Below are positions 14,856-17,851 of a stretch of 17,851 bases of DNA, in pieces. Origin of the DNA: Rhodoferax sp. (GTDB lineage Bacteria > Pseudomonadota > Gammaproteobacteria > Burkholderiales > Burkholderiaceae); NCBI GenBank assembly GCA_020048295.1, contig JAIFMT010000143.1, forward strand, positions 1-17,851. The letters are read 5' to 3'. Position 1 is the first letter of the stretch; each line of letters begins with the position of its first letter. Below the pieces are notes generated by a model. That model ran no database searches, was not told the origin of the DNA, and saw nothing but the letters and a program-made list of their open reading frames with translations. The position numbers and the translations under genes were made by a program.

Positions 14856-15383
14856 TTAGCGCTCCAGCGCGGCGCGCAGGTCGGGTTCGGTGGCTGCGTA
14901 GCTGATGCGTCTGACCACGCTTTGATCCAGCTCGATCAGCGTGACGGCGTCGGTCTGGCGGGGCCAGGTGGCCAGCGTGGCTTCGTCGAGCGACACGCCA
15001 ACCCGGTAAGGCATCTCACGCAGTGTAGGCAAGGCAAATGTGCGGGTGATGAAGCCGGGCATCTTGCTCATGTCAGCGAGGTAAACCGCGCCTTTGCGGG
15101 TCAGCTGGTCGCTTGGCAATGATTGCAGCGCGGACTGGATCAGGTTGGAGGCCTTGCGTCCGGCAGAGAAAATGACCAGCCGGGTGGCCGGTGTGATCAG
15201 CCATGGCTTGTCGTGCTGATCTTTCAAAGTCAATGCAGGCAGTGGCTGGCCAACGGCGACCGTCATTGCCCCTTGCGCTGTCGCTGCCGCTGGCCAGGCC
15301 GCAACGGCGGCAAGCAAGAGCGCGGACAGTCCGGCAAGCAAAAAACGCCGATCAGGCTGGGCAGAGTCGGAAATAGGGGTCAT
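14856..15383 (-). CDS. Exported thioredoxin-fold-like protein lacking CXXC
   Basis: 175 aa. The N-terminus DRRFLLAGLSALLLAAVAAWPAA is a signal peptide; the Arg pair before FLL hints at Tat export but the consensus is imperfect, and cleavage near ATA-QG is likely. The mature part begins VAVGQPLPALTLKDQHDKPW, the opening typical of AhpC/TlpA-like thioredoxin folds, then LVIFSAGRKASNLIQSAL where a redox CXXC would normally sit. No cysteine is present in the mature protein, so it cannot act as a thiol oxidoreductase; a binding or scaffold role is inferred. A YtfJ-like relationship is possible. It is separated from both neighbours by gaps over 250 bases. Confidence 0.65.
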   Translation of the reverse strand: MTPISDSAQPDRRFLLAGLSALLLAAVAAWPAAATAQGAMTVAVGQPLPALTLKDQHDKPWLITPATRLVIFSAGRKASNLIQSALQSLPSDQLTRKGAVYLADMSKMPGFITRTFALPTLREMPYRVGVSLDEATLATWPRQTDAVTLIELDQSVVRRISYAATEPDLRAALER

Positions 15384-15800
15384 GAAAATGAGTCAGGTAG
15401 AAGTAAAAAACCGGAACCACAGCAGCGCGGTCCCAGCGCTGTGCCAAAGCTTACCGCGACTTGGTCGAGTCATGCCAGTCGGTCGTCTCATAGCCTTCAC
15501 CGGCGCCGGCTTCTGCGGTAGCGGCCGCCCTTGGCGTGGCAGGATGACCTTGCAGCCCGGTGGCTCACCACCCGGCGGGGCACAACAACAGCGGGGGCGC
15601 ACCACGTCGATGGCACTGACTTTCATGGCCTGCAAGCCGCCCCGAAGCATAAAAGCAGATTGTCATTGCGGACCCGATCCGCAATCCATGGCTGCAAATG
15701 CACGGGACGGCGGGTCGTAGCCCGGCATGACAGCCGCGTTGTTTCACGTTAACCCGGGGTGGCGGCGAGGCCATAATTCCCGGTTTCAACAGGAGACGGC
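15384..15800. other. 417-base divergent intergenic region
   Basis: Lies between the divergent thioredoxin-like (minus) and thioesterase (plus) genes, so both promoters should be here; I could not assign -35/-10 boxes. It contains a hairpin CCGGTGG-CTCA-CCACCCGG with one bulged C (15557-15575) and the REP-like element at 15661-15732. Open frames across 15382-15720 (plus) and 15393-15650 (minus) have low-complexity, Pro/Arg/Cys-rich translations and no recognised domain, so I do not call them genes. Confidence 0.6.
15661..15732. repeat. REP-like double-hairpin element
   Basis: Bounded by TGTCAT (15661-15666) and ATGACA (15727-15732). Inside are a perfect 8-base dyad ATTGCGGA-CCCGA-TCCGCAAT (15665-15685) followed by CCATGG, and a second smaller stem CGGG...CCCG near 15711-15724. 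This layout, TCATTGCGG...CCGCAATCCATGG...ATGAC, resembles extragenic palindromes scattered in many proteobacterial genomes. Confidence 0.6.
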
Positions 15801-16265
15801 ATGAAGGCCTTTCAAGAGTACTACCCAGAAAACCTGTCGCACTGCTACGGGTGTGGTGTCAACAACGCCCATGGTCACCGCATCAAAACGTATTGGGATG
15901 GCGATGAAACCGTGACTCGCTTTACTCCCGAGCCCTACCATACCGCCGTGCCGGGTTACACCTACGGTGGCCTGCTGGCCTCGCTGATCGACTGCCACGG
16001 CACCGGCACGGCCGCTGCAGCCATGTACCGCCAGGCCGGGCGCGAGATGGATACGCTGCCAGCCTTGCGCTTTGTCACCGGTTCGCTGCACGTGGACTAC
16101 CTGAAACCCACGCCGATCACCGCCGAGCTGGAAATCAGGGGCCGCGTCAAGGAGATCAAGGGCCGCAAAGTCGTGGTTGAGGCCACCGTGTATGCCGCCG
16201 GTGTGGCTACTGCCAAGGGTGAAATTGTGGCCATCCAGATGCCGGAAAACTTTGGTAGCGCATGA
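15801..16265 (+). CDS. PaaI-type hotdog thioesterase
   Basis: 154 aa with AGGAGA 6-7 bases before the ATG. The SHCYGCGVNN segment (13-22) is characteristic of a PaaI-family subgroup, followed by the hotdog core: YTYGGLLASLIDCHGTGTA (53-71) with the central helix and the probable catalytic Asp64, then SLHVDYLKPTPI and strand VKEIKGRKVVVEATVYAAG. Proteins of this family hydrolyse acyl-CoA thioesters in the cytoplasm; the acyl group is unknown. The stop overlaps the start of the DUF3817 gene by ATGA, so the two are translationally coupled. Confidence 0.88.
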   Translation: MKAFQEYYPENLSHCYGCGVNNAHGHRIKTYWDGDETVTRFTPEPYHTAVPGYTYGGLLASLIDCHGTGTAAAAMYRQAGREMDTLPALRFVTGSLHVDYLKPTPITAELEIRGRVKEIKGRKVVVEATVYAAGVATAKGEIVAIQMPENFGSA

Positions 16266-16615
16266 GTGCGCCATTGAACTTGGCCGCTACCCCCATGTCC
16301 GTCAGAGCGTGGCGCACGCTGCGTCGCGCGTCGCTGGGCGAGGGCGCCACCTTGCTGGTGCTGGTGTTGATCGCCGTACCGCTCAAACGACTGGCGGGCT
16401 TGCCCATGGCAGTGTCGGTGATGGGACCAATTCACGGTGCGGCATTTTTGATTTACACCGCGCTGGTGCTGAAGAATCAGTCTGCCGGGCGCATTAATGC
16501 GCGTGATACCGCCTTGCTGATGCTGGTGGCATTCATACCGTTTGGGGCATTTCTGATGGGTGGCTGGTTTCAGCGCAAGGCCCAAGCGCTCAACGCCCAG
16601 GTTGCCCCGCGTTGA
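16262..16615 (+). CDS. DUF3817 integral membrane protein
   Basis: 117 aa, full length. The family pattern is visible: LRRASLGEGATLLVLVLIAVPLKRLAGLP (about 20-48), then MGPIHGAAFLIYTALVL with the conserved Gly-x-x-His-Gly (54-70), and a third hydrophobic segment ALLMLVAFIPFGAFLMGGWF. Three membrane helices are expected. Function of the family is not established. The start ATG overlaps the thioesterase stop (ATGA). Confidence 0.85.
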   Translation: MSAPLNLAATPMSVRAWRTLRRASLGEGATLLVLVLIAVPLKRLAGLPMAVSVMGPIHGAAFLIYTALVLKNQSAGRINARDTALLMLVAFIPFGAFLMGGWFQRKAQALNAQVAPR

Positions 16616-16624
16616 TGCAGCTGC

Positions 16625-16640
16625 GGTGACTTTTGTCACC
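16625..16640. promoter_or_regulatory. Perfect 16-base palindrome GGTGAC-TTTT-GTCACC
   Basis: Six-base perfect arms around TTTT, 10 bases after the DUF3817 stop and 65 bases before the haem protein start. No T-run follows, so it is a poor intrinsic terminator; the TGAC-N4-GTCA symmetry suits a dimeric regulator acting on the haem/rhodanese pair. Role inferred from position only. Confidence 0.4.
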
Positions 16641-16704
16641 AAGCTTGGCCATGTTTCAGTGGCCTAATCGTGCTCTTGATCAAATTTTGCGAAGGATATA
16701 TCCG

Positions 16705-17295
16705 ATGAAGTCAAAAACGAGTGCTTTCAAGCGTTTGTCCCGCGTGGCGCTGGGCGCAGCCGTGCTGCTGGCCCTGTCAGCACACGCCGACGAGGCCGCC
16801 ATGCTGGAGGGCGCACGCAAAGTGGCCACCGATGTGCCGGCGAATCTGGCCAAAGTGCTGAACGATGAAATTGCCAAAGGTGGCGTGATGTCGGCCGTCA
16901 GTGTTTGCCACGACAAGGCACCGCAAATGGCCAAAGCCGCCTCAGAAAAAACCGGCTGGGGCATTCGCCGCGTCAGCTTGCTCAACCGCAATCCCAAAGC
17001 CATCCCCGATGTCTGGGAACGGGCCGCTCTGGAAGACTTTGACCGCCGCGCTGCCGCCGGCGAAGATGCCGCCAAGCTGGAAAAATTTGCCACCGTGGAA
17101 ACCGACGGTCGCAAGGAATTTCGCTACATGAAGGCGCTGCCGGTCAAGAAGCCTTGCCTGGCCTGCCACGGCACGGCTGACACGATGGAGCCTGAAGTCA
17201 TGGAAAAGATCAAGGCCCTGTACCCCGACGACAAGGCCACCGGCTACGCGCTGGGCCAGTTGCGCGGTGCCATCACGCTGCGCAAGGCTGAATAA
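16705..17295 (+). CDS. Periplasmic mono-haem c protein, Tll0287-like (DUF3365)
   Basis: 196 aa. The ATG of MKSKTSAFKRL is chosen because AAGGA lies just upstream and a Sec signal peptide (cut near AHA-DE, about 28) follows; the longer frame from 16633 adds 24 unconserved residues. Mature protein is helical, with SAVSVCHDKAP (63-73) and IRRVSLLNRNPKAIPD-type residues typical of the Tll0287-like domain, and one haem c site PCLACH (Cys151, Cys154, His155). Such domains occur as free periplasmic proteins or as sensor inputs; haem is covalently attached by the Ccm machinery. A rhodanese gene follows after 20 bases, suggesting a shared redox or sulfur-related task. Confidence 0.88.
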   Translation: MKSKTSAFKRLSRVALGAAVLLALSAHADEAAMLEGARKVATDVPANLAKVLNDEIAKGGVMSAVSVCHDKAPQMAKAASEKTGWGIRRVSLLNRNPKAIPDVWERAALEDFDRRAAAGEDAAKLEKFATVETDGRKEFRYMKALPVKKPCLACHGTADTMEPEVMEKIKALYPDDKATGYALGQLRGAITLRKAE

Positions 17296-17315
17296 GCCTG
17301 GGAAAGGTGATGAAC

Positions 17316-17851
17316 ATGAAACGTCTATTGACTGCCATCGCCATTTCCCTGTCTGCCCTGGCTGCCCACGCGGTTGACATGCCCATCAGCGCGCAAGATG
17401 CCTTTGCCGCCGTGCAAAAGGCCGATAGCAAAGTGTTGTTTGTCGATGTGCGCGACCCGGTGGAGGTGATGTTCATCGGCTTTACCGATGCCGTGCACAT
17501 CAATATTCCCTACCTGATGGTCGATCGCACCGGTTGGGACGACAAGCGCGGGGTCTATAAGCTCTACCAAAACCCTGACTTTGTGGCGCAAATCAAGGCC
17601 GCTCTGGAAAAACGTGGCCTGAGCGCCGATGCTGAAATCATCACCATGTGCCGCTCCGGCAGCGAGCGGGGTGAGCCCAGCGCGTCGTTTTTGCGCGCCA
17701 ATGGGTTTCCCAATGCGCGCTATGTGGTCAACGGCTTTCAGGGCGCACAGCTCAAGGATGGCCCGCAGGTTGGCCTGCGCATCCAGAATGGCTGGCAAAA
17801 CTCTGGTCTGCCGTGGAGCATGAAGATGAACCCGGCCAAGATGTACCGCAC
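17316..17851 (+). CDS. Exported rhodanese-domain protein (3' end beyond window)
   Basis: 178 residues visible, open to the window end. I chose the second of two in-frame ATGs (MKRLLTAIAIS) because GGAAAGG lies about 8 bases upstream of it and too close to the ATG at 17310. A Sec signal peptide cuts near AHA-VD (about 19-20). The rhodanese fold shows VLFVDVRDPVEVMFIGF (40-56) and the active-site loop MCRSGSERG with catalytic Cys112, so sulfur transfer or persulfide binding is possible. Residues 65-90 include a longer loop than small rhodaneses have. It lies 20 bases after the haem c gene, in one transcript. Confidence 0.88.
   Translation, partial: MKRLLTAIAISLSALAAHAVDMPISAQDAFAAVQKADSKVLFVDVRDPVEVMFIGFTDAVHINIPYLMVDRTGWDDKRGVYKLYQNPDFVAQIKAALEKRGLSADAEIITMCRSGSERGEPSASFLRANGFPNARYVVNGFQGAQLKDGPQVGLRIQNGWQNSGLPWSMKMNPAKMYR

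Noticed and set aside
15550..15580. Riboswitch-like stem around CCGGTGG-CTCA-CCACCCGG.
   Set aside because: I could not match surrounding bases to any known riboswitch consensus, and the downstream genes do not suggest a ligand.
15393..15650. 85-codon minus-strand frame just upstream of the thioredoxin-like gene.
   Set aside because: Pro/Arg/Cys-rich translation, no recognised domain, no ribosome site; treated as intergenic.
16676..16702. TTGATC ... TATATC as a promoter for the haem protein gene.
   Set aside because: Spacing is 15 bases and the -10-like box overlaps the ribosome site two bases from the start codon.

Overview
The window looks like chromosome of a betaproteobacterium of the order Burkholderiales, most likely family Comamonadaceae (Rhodoferax/Polaromonas-like). 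This rests on the GC-rich coding style, the recognisable protein families, and several copies of a short palindromic repeat (core like AATAGCTATCAGCGCTT ... GGGCTAAAGG) that I associate with that family. The assignment is inference; no rRNA or other taxonomic marker is present. I see no tRNA, rRNA, CRISPR array, insertion sequence or phage gene.

Left part (1-4010): an apparently orphan BrnA-type antitoxin (minus), a DUF1015 protein (minus), a divergent five-helix membrane protein of unknown function (plus), and a large alpha/beta-hydrolase (minus) that follows the central operon on the same strand.

Centre (4092-11841, all minus): a tightly packed eight-gene operon read right to left: dctP2-dctQ2-dctM2-E1alpha-E1beta-dctQ1-dctM1-dctP1. 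Two complete and clearly different TRAP transporters flank the alpha and beta subunits of a thiamine-diphosphate 2-oxoacid/acetoin dehydrogenase E1. Both dctQ-dctM junctions are ATGA overlaps and the E1 genes overlap by 10 bases. No E2, E3 or regulator gene is present in the window. The layout suggests uptake of small organic acids and cleavage of one of them by the E1 enzyme, with E2/E3 supplied from elsewhere. This is the most distinctive part of the window. A likely terminator at 11929-11950 separates it from the upstream gene.

Right-centre (11993-14595, minus): bacteriohemerythrin, PhnA/YjdM-like zinc-ribbon protein, creatininase-family amidohydrolase and an RsuA/RluF-type pseudouridine synthase. 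The synthase lacks the expected KPxG motif. A thioredoxin-fold-like exported protein without CXXC follows (14856-15383, minus).

Right end (15801-17851, plus): a hotdog thioesterase overlapping a DUF3817 membrane protein by ATGA, then a periplasmic mono-haem c protein (Tll0287-like) and an exported rhodanese cut by the window end. The 417-base gap before them holds a REP-like double hairpin.

At least three, probably five, copies of the short repeat lie here. One is inside the hydrolase gene and two are inside the E1alpha gene, where they are translated in frame.
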